Program-made: the position numbers and the translations under genes | The notes under the pieces: model-generated | What the model was told of the DNA's origin: nothing | What the model saw: the letters and a program-made list of their open reading frames with translations, nothing else | Database searches by the model: none | Source: Deinococcus ruber | Lineage (GTDB): Bacteria > Deinococcota > Deinococci > Deinococcales > Deinococcaceae | DNA: 22,486 nucleotides | Direction of reading: 5' to 3' | Assembly: GCF_014648095.1 (NCBI RefSeq) | Contig: NZ_BMQL01000069.1 | Coordinates: 1-22,486 of the forward strand | Shown: positions 1 to 6,836 of the stretch, one piece after another | How positions within the stretch are numbered: the stretch's first letter is position 1 | Layout: every line of letters begins with the position of its first letter

Positions 1-58
1 CTGTGAGCGTCATCTCCTCCCAGACAATTCCCAGCGTTCTTCTGAATCAGACCACTAG

Positions 59-80
59 GTTCCTGTTGGGTTCCTGTTGG
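59..80. repeat. 11-bp perfect tandem repeat
   Basis: The unit GTTCCTGTTGG occurs twice back to back (59-69 and 70-80) in the gatB leader. No function is assigned; it may be a slippage product. Confidence 0.8.
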
Positions 81-106
81 CCGCTGGAGATTTGGTGGCA
101 CTCTCC

Positions 107-237
107 GTCGGGGGCGGCCCCTCCTTCTCTCCTGCTTCATTCGGCGCGTCTCTACTCCTGCTCTTTATTGGCAGGTCGTCGGAGCGGCCCTCCTCTTTTC
201 TTGCTTCATTCAGTGCGTCTCTGCTCCTGCTTTATAC
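107..237. repeat. Imperfect 70-bp tandem duplication
   Basis: Two adjacent copies (about 107-168 and 178-237) share GTCGG...GCGGCCC, CTTCATTC, GCGTCTCT and CTCCTGCT in the same order with a 70-bp period; by eye most positions match. The second copy ends in the TATACT box of gatB. The first copy has CTCTTTATTGG at the equivalent place, so the duplication may have copied a promoter region. Confidence 0.7.
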
Positions 238-238
238 T
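233..238 (+). promoter_or_regulatory. Leaderless -10 box of gatB (TATACT)
   Basis: TATACT lies 9 nt before the ATG at 248, and no Shine-Dalgarno sequence intervenes. This matches the leaderless TANNNT arrangement known in Deinococcus and decides the gatB start against a longer open frame beginning at 77. I see no clear -35. Confidence 0.65.
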
Positions 239-247
239 TCCCCTCAT

Positions 248-1699
248 ATGTCCCAGCCCACCCCCACCACCGACCTTCAAGCCGTCATCGGGCTGGAAGT
301 CCATCTGCATCTGGACACCCGCACCAAGATGTTCAGCGCCTGCGGCACCGATTACTTCGGCGCTGGCCCCAACACCTACACCGACCCGCTGACGCTGGGG
401 CTGCCCGGTACGCTGCCGACCATCAATGCCCACGCCGTCGATCTGGCGATCATGTTCGGGCTGGCGCTGGGCTGCGACGTTTCGGGCTTTACCCAGTTTC
501 ACCGCAAGAACTACTACTACCCCGACGCCCCCAAGAACTACCAGATTTCGCAGTATGACCGCCCGATTGCCCGGAACGGCTTTCTGGAAGTGGACGGCGT
601 GCGGATCGGCATTACCCGCGCCCACCTCGAAGACGACGCGGGCAAGCTGATGCACCCGCTGTACGCGCCTTACAGCCTGCTCGACCTGAACCGCGCCGGA
701 ATGCCCCTGATCGAGATGGTGACGGAACCCGATATCCGCACGCCGGAGCAGGCACGGCGGTTTCTGGGGCTGGTGCGGGCGGTGGCGCAGTCGCTGGGCG
801 TGTCGGAGGCCAACCCCGAAGAGGGCCAGATGCGCTGCGACGTGAACGTCTCGGTTCACCGCCCCGGCACACCGTTTGGCACCAAGGTCGAGGTGAAGAA
901 CCTCAACAGTTTCCGCAGTGTGCAGCGGGCGCTGGAATACGAGATTGCGCGGCAGACGCGCATCGTGTCGGCGGGCGGCACCATCAGCCAGGACACGATG
1001 GGCTGGGATGACGGCGGACAGAAGACCTTCGTGATGCGGACCAAAGAGGGCGAGGCCGATTACCGCTACTTCCCCGATCCTGATCTGCCCCCGCTGAACA
1101 TCACGCCGGACTGGATCGAACGCGTGCGGGCCACCATGCCCGAGCTGCCGACCCAGAAACACGCTCGCTATCTGGCGGCGGGGCTGCGCGAGTCCGACGC
1201 CGACAGCATCAGTATCGACGTGCCGCTCAGCCGCTTTCTGGACGCGGCCCTGCAAGAACCCGGAGCCGACGCCCCCGCCGATTTCGCGCAGAAGCTCGCC
1301 AACTGGCTGCTGACCGACGTGGCAGGCTGGCTGAGCGCCCACGAGCAGACGCTGGCCCAGAGCAAGCTGACGCCCGCCCATCTGAGTGCCCTGGTGAACC
1401 TGGTAAATGCCGGAACCATCAGCGGCAAGATGGCGAAGGAACTGCTGCCCACGGTGATGGAAGGCGCAGACCCGGCAGCGCTGGTGCAGGAACGCGGCCT
1501 GAGCGTCGTGACCGATACCGGCGCGATCGAGGCCGCCATCGACGCCGCCATGCAGGCCGACCCCGCCACCGTCGAAAAGGTGCGGGCGGGCAACGCCAAG
1601 GCCGTGAACGCGCTGTTCGGCCCCATCATGAAGGCGATGGGTGGGCAGGCCAAGCCCGACGTGGTGCGGACGCTGCTGAATCAGAAGCTGGGGCTGTAA
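248..1699 (+). CDS. gatB: Asp-tRNA(Asn)/Glu-tRNA(Gln) amidotransferase subunit B
   Basis: GatB is the kinase/transamidase subunit of cytoplasmic GatCAB. With GatA and GatC it converts Glu-tRNA(Gln) and/or Asp-tRNA(Asn) to Gln-/Asn-tRNA using glutamine and ATP. The 483-residue protein has the family's usual length. It opens with [11 protein letters not shown] (12-22), carries the GatB signature [17 protein letters not shown] (146-162) and the [10 protein letters not shown] segment, and ends in the helical/YqeY-like tail ([19 protein letters not shown]...). The ATG follows a TATACT box by 9 nt, so the transcript is probably leaderless. gatA and gatC are not in the window, as is common when the subunits are scattered. 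In D. radiodurans the GatCAB route is the known source of asparagine; its role here is by analogy. Confidence 0.97.
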   Translation: MSQPTPTTDLQAVIGLEVHLHLDTRTKMFSACGTDYFGAGPNTYTDPLTLGLPGTLPTINAHAVDLAIMFGLALGCDVSGFTQFHRKNYYYPDAPKNYQISQYDRPIARNGFLEVDGVRIGITRAHLEDDAGKLMHPLYAPYSLLDLNRAGMPLIEMVTEPDIRTPEQARRFLGLVRAVAQSLGVSEANPEEGQMRCDVNVSVHRPGTPFGTKVEVKNLNSFRSVQRALEYEIARQTRIVSAGGTISQDTMGWDDGGQKTFVMRTKEGEADYRYFPDPDLPPLNITPDWIERVRATMPELPTQKHARYLAAGLRESDADSISIDVPLSRFLDAALQEPGADAPADFAQKLANWLLTDVAGWLSAHEQTLAQSKLTPAHLSALVNLVNAGTISGKMAKELLPTVMEGADPAALVQERGLSVVTDTGAIEAAIDAAMQADPATVEKVRAGNAKAVNALFGPIMKAMGGQAKPDVVRTLLNQKLGL

Positions 1700-1703
1700 G
1701 ACG

Positions 1704-2348
1704 GTGAACAGTCCCAGGATCAGCCCCCTCGTGGCGCTGGTTGGCCTCTGGGTACGGCTGGGCAGCATCGCGGCGCTGACGGTGTACGTGTTCCTCGACA
1801 GCACCTCAGACCCGTTTTCGCGGATCGACGCGCTTGCCAGCGCGGTCCTGACGCTGCTGTGGACGCTGCTGATGGGCGTGTATCTGCGCGGCGGCAACGT
1901 GTTACCCACCGACCCGCGCCGCGTGTGGCTGACCTGGCTGTATCCGTGGCTGATCGCCTTCGAGGGGGCCGTCTGGAGCCTGTACACCTTCACGGTGCTG
2001 CTGGGCGCACTGCCAGACGCCAACCCCATCGCGCTGTTCGTGGTTATTTCGGTCTGGGGCGCGTCGGTGGCCGTCAATTTCCTGATGTTCGCGGTCAGCC
2101 TGCGCGTGATTGGGCATCCGGAAGACACCACCGGCAGGGCGCAGTTCACCGAGCTGCTCAACTGGGCCGCCGCCCTCGCTGCCGCCAACACGGTCATGAA
2201 TGTGGTGCGGCTGGGCGGCACCCCTGGCCCCAGCCCCAGCGACCAGATCGCCTTCGGGCTTCAGGGCGTCGTGGAGGTGGCAGCGCTGCTGCTGCTGCGC
2301 TGGGCGCTGAAAGAACAGGACAGGGGCCGCGACACGCAGGCGACCTGA
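1704..2348 (+). CDS. Integral membrane protein, unknown function
   Basis: I do not recognise this 214-residue protein. Hydrophobic stretches at about 12-31, 42-61, 78-101, 109-133, 150-168 and 184-200 suggest five or six membrane helices. Short charged loops and a charged C-terminal tail (KEQDRGRDTQAT) face the aqueous side. No catalytic or binding motif is visible. The GTG start lies 4 nt after the gatB stop, so the gene is probably co-transcribed with gatB and perhaps translationally coupled; a GGGG stretch inside the gatB end could serve as a weak ribosome-binding site. There is no own -10 box. A link to tRNA amidation is not implied. Confidence 0.75.
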   Translation: MNSPRISPLVALVGLWVRLGSIAALTVYVFLDSTSDPFSRIDALASAVLTLLWTLLMGVYLRGGNVLPTDPRRVWLTWLYPWLIAFEGAVWSLYTFTVLLGALPDANPIALFVVISVWGASVAVNFLMFAVSLRVIGHPEDTTGRAQFTELLNWAAALAAANTVMNVVRLGGTPGPSPSDQIAFGLQGVVEVAALLLLRWALKEQDRGRDTQAT

Positions 2349-2387
2349 GCTTTTCGTTTTCCCAAGCCTTCACCTGAGCGCCGTCTC

Positions 2388-2393
2388 TATACT
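2388..2393 (+). promoter_or_regulatory. Leaderless -10 box (TATACT) of the FAH-family gene
   Basis: TATACT lies 6 nt before the ATG at 2400, with no Shine-Dalgarno sequence between them. No -35 of recognisable sequence is present at 16-18 bp upstream. Confidence 0.65.
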
Positions 2394-2399
2394 TTCCAC

Positions 2400-3188
2400 A
2401 TGCGAATTCTGAAAGCACAGCACGCAGGCCGCACACTCTGGGGACAGATCGAAGACGGGGACGCGGGCGAAACGGTTCATGTCATCAGCGGCGTAGTGGG
2501 CGAGCGCACCGGAGAAACGCTGCCGCTGTCGGCCCTGACGCTGCTGGCTCCTGCCGAAGCGGGCAAGATCGTGTGTGTGGGGCGCAACTATCTCGATCAC
2601 ATCCGCGAGCTGGGAAACATGCTGCCAGACGACAGCCTGCCCAAAGAGCCGGGCATCTTTCTGAAGGGAGCCAACGCCCTGGCCGAGCCGGGCGGCACGG
2701 TGGACGCGCCCGACTGGAGCGAGAATTTCCATTTCGAGGGCGAACTGGCCCTGGTGATCGGCCAGCGTGCTCAGCACCTGACGCCCGAAAACGCGCTGGA
2801 TGCGGTGCTCGGCTACACCTGCGGCCTCGACCTGACCGCCCGCGACAAGCAGAAAACCGACCTGCAATGGTTCCGCGCCAAGGCCGCCGACCGCTTCTGC
2901 CCGCTGGGGCCGTGGCTGCAAACAGGCCTCGATCCTGCCGATCTGCGCGTGCAGACCCGCATCAACGGAGCCACACGCCAGGACAGCCGCACGTCTCACA
3001 TGATTTTCAACGTCGTGGACATCCTGACCTACGTAACGCGGTACGTGACGCTCGAAGTGGGCGACGTAATCCTGACTGGCACGCCCGACGGCGTGGGGCC
3101 GCTCCAGCCAGGTGACGTGGTGGAAGTGGAAGTCGAGGGCGTGGGCGTGCTGACCACCCACATCGGCGCGGCTGCGTCAGCAGGATGA
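2400..3188 (+). CDS. Fumarylacetoacetate hydrolase (FAH) family enzyme
   Basis: This is a 262-residue soluble enzyme of the FAH superfamily, which performs metal-dependent hydrolysis or decarboxylation of beta-diketo and oxo-acids. An N-terminal segment (1-53) precedes the FAH core. The core starts at [11 protein letters not shown] (57-67). Metal ligands are expected at E113 and E115 (FEGEL) and D144 (GLDLTARD). K161 and the FCPLGPW segment (166-172) follow, and the TGTPDGVG loop is at 226-233. Length and layout fit the stand-alone bacterial enzymes often annotated as acylpyruvase or 2-hydroxyhepta-2,4-diene-1,7-dioate isomerase; the substrate cannot be told from the sequence. It has its own leaderless promoter, and no aromatic-catabolism genes are nearby, so a house-cleaning role (for example oxaloacetate or acylpyruvate) is as plausible as a catabolic one. 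Confidence 0.92.
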   Translation: MRILKAQHAGRTLWGQIEDGDAGETVHVISGVVGERTGETLPLSALTLLAPAEAGKIVCVGRNYLDHIRELGNMLPDDSLPKEPGIFLKGANALAEPGGTVDAPDWSENFHFEGELALVIGQRAQHLTPENALDAVLGYTCGLDLTARDKQKTDLQWFRAKAADRFCPLGPWLQTGLDPADLRVQTRINGATRQDSRTSHMIFNVVDILTYVTRYVTLEVGDVILTGTPDGVGPLQPGDVVEVEVEGVGVLTTHIGAAASAG

Positions 3189-3239
3189 CGGGAGCCGCAC
3201 ACCCCGACTTGTCCTACACGACTTGAGACGGCGGCGGGC

Positions 3240-3245
3240 TATCAT
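3240..3245 (+). promoter_or_regulatory. Leaderless -10 box (TATCAT), sets GTG start at 3253
   Basis: TATCAT lies 7 nt upstream of an in-frame GTG at 3253. A longer frame from a TTG at 3223 would place the box inside the coding region and add an arginine-rich start, so the GTG is preferred. Confidence 0.55.
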
Positions 3246-3252
3246 GTGCGCC

Positions 3253-4104
3253 GTGCCAGATGGCCCCTCCTCTTCCATTCCTCCAGCGCTGGAACCTCGC
3301 GTTTTTCCCAGTCTGGAAGCCCGCTACGGGCCGCTGACGCCCGCCGACGCAGGCATGCAGAGCAGGGTGTACCGTGCCGGTGAACTGATGCTCAAGGTGT
3401 ACCGCAGCCGCCGGGGTGAACACCGTCAGGAGGCTGACAACATGCAGCGGGCGGGCCTGGGGCATCTGGTGGTAGACGCGCTGGAGGCCGACGGCGTGGA
3501 AGTGCTGGTGATGCGCCGCTTTCCGGGCCGACCCCTTCAGGTGGATGACCTCCCGGCAGCGCTGCCCCAGCTCCGCACGATCATCCGGCGGCTGCACGAA
3601 CTGCGGGAAGGCCGCGTCAACCTCGTCAAGCTGCGCGAACGTCTCAAGCGCTTTCGCAGCGCGTTGGCCGCGTATCCGCTCGAAGACCTGTTCGCCGCCA
3701 TCGAAGGGCCGCTGGAGCGCGGCGACCTGGAAGCGGAGGCGGCGTTCTGCCACCTGGATTTATGGCAGGACAATATTCTGGTGGGCGACCACGCCCCCGG
3801 CGAGGTGGGCGAAGTGCTGGTGATCGACTGGACGCGGGCCGCCTACGATGACCCACTGCGCGACCTGGCCCTCTTGAAGACCGGCACGCTCGACCTGCTG
3901 CCTGCCCGCCAGAGCCTCGACGCCGCGCTGTATATGCTGCCCGATCAGCAGCCCGCCACGCTGCGGCGTTTCCGGGCGTATCTGGCCCACACGTATCTGC
4001 ACGATCTGTACTGGTTCCTGATGAACGACCCCTACGCCTTCGAGGCCCAGAGCGACGTCAAGCTCCCCAGGGCGCGGCACACGCTCAGCCACCTGCCACA
4101 GTAA
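3253..4104 (+). CDS. APH/choline-kinase-type phosphotransferase
   Basis: This 283-residue protein has the aminoglycoside-phosphotransferase (APH) fold, which transfers phosphate from ATP to a small molecule. Visible motifs, numbered from the GTG, are a probable ATP-binding lysine in LMLKVY (K48), the catalytic-loop motif HLDLWQDN (H167, D169, N174) and the metal-binding IDW (D192), the APH counterpart of DFG, within [19 protein letters not shown]. The kinase core is therefore complete. The substrate is unknown; such genes are frequently homoserine-, fructosamine-, choline- or antibiotic-kinase-like, and nothing here singles one out. The start follows from the -10 box at 3240; a TTG at 3223 is the longer alternative. 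The gene converges on the DUF2089 gene, with a shared hairpin between them. Confidence 0.85.
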   Translation: MPDGPSSSIPPALEPRVFPSLEARYGPLTPADAGMQSRVYRAGELMLKVYRSRRGEHRQEADNMQRAGLGHLVVDALEADGVEVLVMRRFPGRPLQVDDLPAALPQLRTIIRRLHELREGRVNLVKLRERLKRFRSALAAYPLEDLFAAIEGPLERGDLEAEAAFCHLDLWQDNILVGDHAPGEVGEVLVIDWTRAAYDDPLRDLALLKTGTLDLLPARQSLDAALYMLPDQQPATLRRFRAYLAHTYLHDLYWFLMNDPYAFEAQSDVKLPRARHTLSHLPQ

Positions 4105-4107
4105 AAA

Positions 4108-4158
4108 CAGCAGGAAGCAGGCCCGAAGACGAATGTTCTCCGGGCCTGCTTCCTGCTG
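4108..4158 (-). terminator. Strong hairpin terminator between convergent genes
   Basis: Arms 4108-4125 and 4141-4158 are an 18-bp perfect inverted repeat (CAGCAGGAAGCAGGCCCG and its complement) with a 15-nt loop. Read on the minus strand it is followed at once by TTTTT, so it is a canonical intrinsic terminator for the cluster ending at 4164. Plus-strand transcripts of the kinase gene would form the same hairpin but lack a T-run. Confidence 0.88.
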
Positions 4159-4163
4159 TCTGG

Positions 4164-4523
4164 CTAGCGGCTTTTCAGCCGTCTGGTGGCTTCTTCCGGC
4201 GTGATCTCGCCGCGTTCCAGCAGGCGAAGAGTTTCATCTCGCGGGTCGGCCACTTCCGGCTCGTAGCCGATGGAGCGCAGCAGCGCATCGAAACGGGCGC
4301 GTACCGTGGGGTAACTCAGGCCCAGAATGCGCTCGACTTCCTTGAGGTTGCCGCGCACCTTGATGTACAGCCGCAGAAAATCGAGGTTGTCGGGCGTGAG
4401 GGTGGCGAACTCGTTGAGGGTGAATTCGCCGCGCACCGTTACAGCAGCGTCCGGAAAGACCAGTTCGGTGATGAGCGGAGACTCGGACACGCCGGGGAAG
4501 GGAATCGGGAGCGGCTGAGGCAT
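4164..4523 (-). CDS. DUF2089 family protein, putative DNA-binding regulator
   Basis: This 119-residue protein resembles the DUF2089 family, found beside YvlB-like genes in other bacteria (family knowledge recalled, not searched). The core FATLTPDNLDFLRLYIKVRG (39-58) leads into a helix-turn-helix, GNLKEVERILGLSYPTVRAR (58-77), that resembles sequence-specific DNA-binding motifs. The C-terminus LLERGEITPEEATRRLKS (101-118) is a short SHOCT-like motif also seen in two neighbours. It is most plausibly a transcription regulator of the cluster. The ATG at 4523 sits 7 nt after a TACCAT box; a second in-frame ATG at 4532 is possible. The upstream neighbour ends at 4817, leaving 293 nt, so this gene may have its own promoter. 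It ends just before the 4108-4158 terminator. Confidence 0.82.
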   Translation of the reverse strand: MPQPLPIPFPGVSESPLITELVFPDAAVTVRGEFTLNEFATLTPDNLDFLRLYIKVRGNLKEVERILGLSYPTVRARFDALLRSIGYEPEVADPRDETLRLLERGEITPEEATRRLKSR

Positions 4524-4530
4524 ATGGTTC

Positions 4531-4536
4531 ATGGTA
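4531..4536 (-). promoter_or_regulatory. Candidate leaderless -10 box (TACCAT) of the DUF2089 gene
   Basis: TACCAT on the minus strand lies 7 nt upstream of the ATG at 4523. It overlaps the alternative ATG at 4532-4530, so only one of the two can be right. No Shine-Dalgarno sequence precedes either start. Confidence 0.4.
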
Positions 4537-4816
4537 GTGGGTTGGAACCGGGAAAGGCGTGGGAACGACCCGTGCAGTTCCGGCACTCAGGGCAGCCGGA
4601 CGAGCGTGCGCCGCCGGGCAGGGGCGTTGTCTGCTGGGGCCACCGCATTGTCGGGGTCACGCAGATTCTCGGGGCCACGCAGACGACGCTCAGACGAGCT
4701 GCGCTTCAGTGCGCTTCCCTTCAGCTGCGGGCCAAGCGGCGCGAGCAGGAACGAGGACGAGGTGCGGGTATAAGAAGTACAGCTCGTGTCAGAAGCGGAA
4801 ACATCGGGCCGCCGCA
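4533..4816. other. 284-bp gap between DUF2089 and the 71-aa gene
   Basis: No supported gene. A minus-strand open frame passes through (4587-5015), but its translation is Arg/Ser/Pro-rich and overlaps the 71-aa gene out of frame. The stretch contains three degenerate 18-19-bp repeats at about 4632-4686 (T/C-GGGG-Y-CAC...) and a minus-strand TATACC at 4767-4772 that could be a -10 box for a long-leader transcript of the DUF2089 gene; a CTGACA upstream is only 14 bp away, too close for a good promoter. Confidence 0.45.
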
Positions 4817-5032
4817 TCAGGCGGGAAAGCGGCGCGACGACTCGCCCTGAGCCGACTGGCGACCCTGTCCCGCGTGGCGTTCCAGCCAGCCCTCCAGACG
4901 GCGCAGCGGCGGCAACAGGCTGTCCCAGAGGTTGCGCTGTCCACGTCCCAGCCGCGACACTGCGACCTCGCGCCGTAGCTCGGCCAGGTGGGTATTGATG
5001 CCGCTCTCGTTCCACAGTTCTTCGTGATACAT
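4817..5032 (-). CDS. Small charged protein of unknown function (71 aa)
   Basis: I do not recognise this 71-residue protein (MYHEELWNESGINTHLAELR...). It is rich in Arg, Glu and Leu, with no signal peptide or membrane helix. Residues 12-55 could form amphipathic helices (LAELRREVAVSRLGRGQRN, PPLRRLEGWLERHAG), suggesting a partner-binding protein. A very good ribosome-binding site, GGGAGGA at 5039-5045, lies 6 nt before the ATG, the main reason to call it real. The gap to the upstream gene stop (5079) is 46 nt, so it is probably the third gene of the operon starting at 6712. The last 16 residues (GQSAQGESSRRFPA-like) look disordered. Confidence 0.65.
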   Translation of the reverse strand: MYHEELWNESGINTHLAELRREVAVSRLGRGQRNLWDSLLPPLRRLEGWLERHAGQGRQSAQGESSRRFPA

Positions 5033-5038
5033 ACGCTT

Positions 5039-5045
5039 TCCTCCC
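5039..5045 (-). promoter_or_regulatory. Strong Shine-Dalgarno (GGGAGGA) of the 71-aa gene
   Basis: This is the best ribosome-binding site in the window, 6 nt from the ATG at 5032. It contrasts with the many leaderless starts nearby and supports translation from within a polycistronic message. Confidence 0.7.
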
Positions 5046-5078
5046 TTCCGGTCTTCTGCCTGCTGCCGACTTCCTGCG

Positions 5079-5774
5079 CTATTCGATAATCAGCCGAACT
5101 TCGTTGCCCGTCTCGTCTTCGCTTTCGATCAGCTTGCCGATGGGCGGCCCCGCCTGAAGCAGCAGCACGAGCGCCTCGGCATTCAGCCCGGCGGCCTCCA
5201 GTACGCCCAGTGCAGCGGCGGGAATCAGGCGCGGCAGGTGCTCTGCCAGACTGAGCGGCAGATTGGCGTTGTAGCTGCCGCCCACCGCCGTTTCGACCTC
5301 GACCCGCAGCACCGTACCCGCCCGCGTGCTTCCAGAGCGGCCCGGCGCACGCGGCGGCGTGGGATTGCCGTGCAGCGCCGCGTTGATGGCGCTTTCCACC
5401 GTACCCGTCACCCTGTCCACGAAATTGTCTATGCCGTCCCAGCGCCGACCCAGCGCCACGAACCCCGGCCCGAACTCCTGGCTCTGACTCTGAGAACCGC
5501 CGCCCGACTGGCTCTGCGACTGGTAGCCGGGCCGCGCCGTAAAGACCGGGCCGCCTGCACCGCCCACCGCCGACAGGCCGCTCAGCGACAGGAGCTGTCC
5601 GGTCACGCTGTCGGGCGTCTGGCCTTCTTCACGCAGCGTCTGGAAGATAAACTCGCGCCGCGCTCCCTCCAGCATCAGCTTCGGGCTGAGGGCCGCCAGC
5701 AGTTCCACGGCGTCGTCCTCGCTGAGCCGCTCGCGGTGGACGAGTTCCAGAATTCGCTTGATCTGCTCTCTCAT
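5079..5774 (-). CDS. YvlB/LiaX-like protein with SHOCT-like N-terminus
   Basis: This 231-residue protein has three parts. Residues 1-30 (IKRILELVHRERLSEDDAVE then LLAALS) are a SHOCT-like helical motif. Residues 60-110 are a Gly/Ser/Gln-rich linker with two SQSQS blocks (85-99). Residues 152-231 form a domain with LRVEVETAVGGSYNANLPLS, an Ala/Leu helix and the acidic end IESEDETGNEVRLIIE. That domain resembles the module at the end of YvlB/LiaX-type envelope-stress proteins (beta strand, PLSLA, then a Glu/Asp-rich strand). No signal peptide or membrane helix is seen, so it may act in the cytoplasm or at the inner membrane face. Its ATG overlaps the stop of the upstream gene (ATGA, 5771-5774), indicating translational coupling. 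Exact function is unknown. Confidence 0.75.
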   Translation of the reverse strand: MREQIKRILELVHRERLSEDDAVELLAALSPKLMLEGARREFIFQTLREEGQTPDSVTGQLLSLSGLSAVGGAGGPVFTARPGYQSQSQSGGGSQSQSQEFGPGFVALGRRWDGIDNFVDRVTGTVESAINAALHGNPTPPRAPGRSGSTRAGTVLRVEVETAVGGSYNANLPLSLAEHLPRLIPAAALGVLEAAGLNAEALVLLLQAGPPIGKLIESEDETGNEVRLIIE

Positions 5775-6712
5775 GCGCTCACCACCTTGATCTGTCCTGC
5801 ATTGACGGTGCAGCCCAGCCGCGCTTCCCCGCCGCCCAGCGTGCCGCTGTAGTGCGCCTGCATCATGCCGCCGGTCTTGATGAGCGGAAAGCTCGCCATC
5901 ATGCCGCCCAGCGTCACATCGGCCTGAATCTCGACGCTGCTGCCTTCCAGCAGATGCAGCGTGGCGTTTCCGGCATTGACCTCGATGCGGTGTTCACCCT
6001 GCTCCAGCCGCCCCGACCAGTTGAGATTGCCGCCGTTGATGGTGGCCCGCACACCGCCTGCACTGTCCAGCCGGGCATTTCCGCCACTGACCGAGATGCG
6101 GGCTGCACCCAGAATCTGCCGCGCACCCAGGTTGCCGCCGCTGATCTCGGCTTCCAGTCCAGCGGCGCTGCCCATGCGGGTGTTGCCACCGTTGACGCTC
6201 AGCCGCACGTTTCCAGACACGTCGGCCAGCGTCAGGTTGCCGCCGTTTACCTCGGCCTGCACGCCACGCGGCATGAAGGGCACGCTCAGTACCGCCTTCA
6301 GGCCCCACGAGCGCTTGCGTCCGCGCAGGCCCTCCACCCGCTCGACCGTCCAGCCGTCTGGCCCGGCCCGCAGGCTCAGTTCGCCGTCCTGGCTGGCCCG
6401 CAGGGTGGGCTGGCTCTGCGAGGCGTCGAGCACGACCTGAAGCCCGTAGCCGTCCACCTTCAGCCGCAGATCGGGCGGAACGTCGCCCAGCGCCTGCGAA
6501 CTCGGCACGTGTACCGCCGCCCAGCCGCTCTTGTCGAGGCTGATCAGTTGGTCGTGGGCGTCTTCTTCCGCGCTTCCCTCTGACGACGGGGTACTTTCCG
6601 CCGGGGCGGGCTGCTCCGAGGTTTTCAGCAGTTCCGCCGCCTCGTCCTGCGTGAGTTTGCCCTCTGTCACCAGGCGCTCGACCTGCTCCCGAAACGATTC
6701 CTGTCCGTCCAT
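5771..6712 (-). CDS. DUF4097-like beta-repeat protein with SHOCT-like N-terminus
   Basis: First gene of the minus-strand cluster, 313 residues. Residues 8-31 (REQVERLVTEGKLTQDEAAE then LLKTS) form a SHOCT-like motif, followed by an acidic, Pro/Ser-rich linker (33-54). Residues 81-150 are beta-rich. Residues 156-249 hold six [NS]-[GA]-G-N repeats at 156, 174, 191, 209, 226 and 246, about 18 residues apart, as expected for a beta-solenoid or 'putative adhesin' DUF4097-like fold. A glycine-rich end (GGMMASFPLIKTGG...) follows. There is no signal peptide or membrane helix, so it is probably cytoplasmic, like YvlB. AAGGAG at 6720-6725 lies 7 nt from the ATG. The promoter is probably the TTGACA element at 6831. 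Family role in Firmicutes: cell-envelope stress; here inferred. Confidence 0.78.
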   Translation of the reverse strand: MDGQESFREQVERLVTEGKLTQDEAAELLKTSEQPAPAESTPSSEGSAEEDAHDQLISLDKSGWAAVHVPSSQALGDVPPDLRLKVDGYGLQVVLDASQSQPTLRASQDGELSLRAGPDGWTVERVEGLRGRKRSWGLKAVLSVPFMPRGVQAEVNGGNLTLADVSGNVRLSVNGGNTRMGSAAGLEAEISGGNLGARQILGAARISVSGGNARLDSAGGVRATINGGNLNWSGRLEQGEHRIEVNAGNATLHLLEGSSVEIQADVTLGGMMASFPLIKTGGMMQAHYSGTLGGGEARLGCTVNAGQIKVVSA

Positions 6713-6807
6713 GTGCTGTCTCCTTGTTGCGCCTGCCGGGCCACTGATGCCAGTGGGGCGCTGGGCAGAACGTCACGCTCATCGCTCGTTCTCTTCGAAC
6801 ACCCTAG

Positions 6808-6836
6808 TTGTAAACCTATGACTATCAATCTGTCAA
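6808..6836 (-). promoter_or_regulatory. Sigma-70-type promoter of the DUF4097/YvlB-like cluster
   Basis: Read on the minus strand, a perfect TTGACA (6831-6836) is followed after 17 bp by TTACAA (6808-6813), or after 18 bp by TACAAC. The ATG at 6712 lies about 95 nt further on, with a Shine-Dalgarno, so this is a conventional leadered promoter, unlike most others here. A direct repeat of AGGTTTAC (6810-6817 and 6856-6863) brackets the -35 and may be an operator. Confidence 0.6.

Larger units (their letters stand above)
1..247. other. Intergenic leader upstream of gatB
   Basis: I see no convincing gene here. The open frames crossing it encode serine-, leucine- and proline-rich translations without family resemblance. 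It holds an 11-bp tandem repeat (59-80), an imperfect 70-bp tandem duplication (107-237) and the gatB -10 box at its right end. The gene upstream of gatB lies outside the window. Confidence 0.6.

Noticed and set aside
77..247. Extended gatB start 57 codons upstream
   Set aside because: The added residues are Ser/Leu-rich, match no GatB, and the TATACT box at 233 would lie inside the gene.
206..2221. Minus-strand open frame of 671 codons opposite gatB
   Set aside because: It lies wholly opposite gatB and the adjacent membrane-protein gene, has a His/Gly/Arg-rich composition and no domain; long antisense frames are expected in GC-rich coding DNA.
4524..4978. Several plus-strand open frames in the DUF2089 upstream gap
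   Set aside because: They start inside or opposite known genes, overlap each other and have arginine/alanine-rich random-looking translations.
4587..5015. Minus-strand 142-codon open frame
   Set aside because: It overlaps the 71-aa gene in another frame, has no ribosome-binding site, and its Arg/Ser/Pro-rich translation resembles no family.
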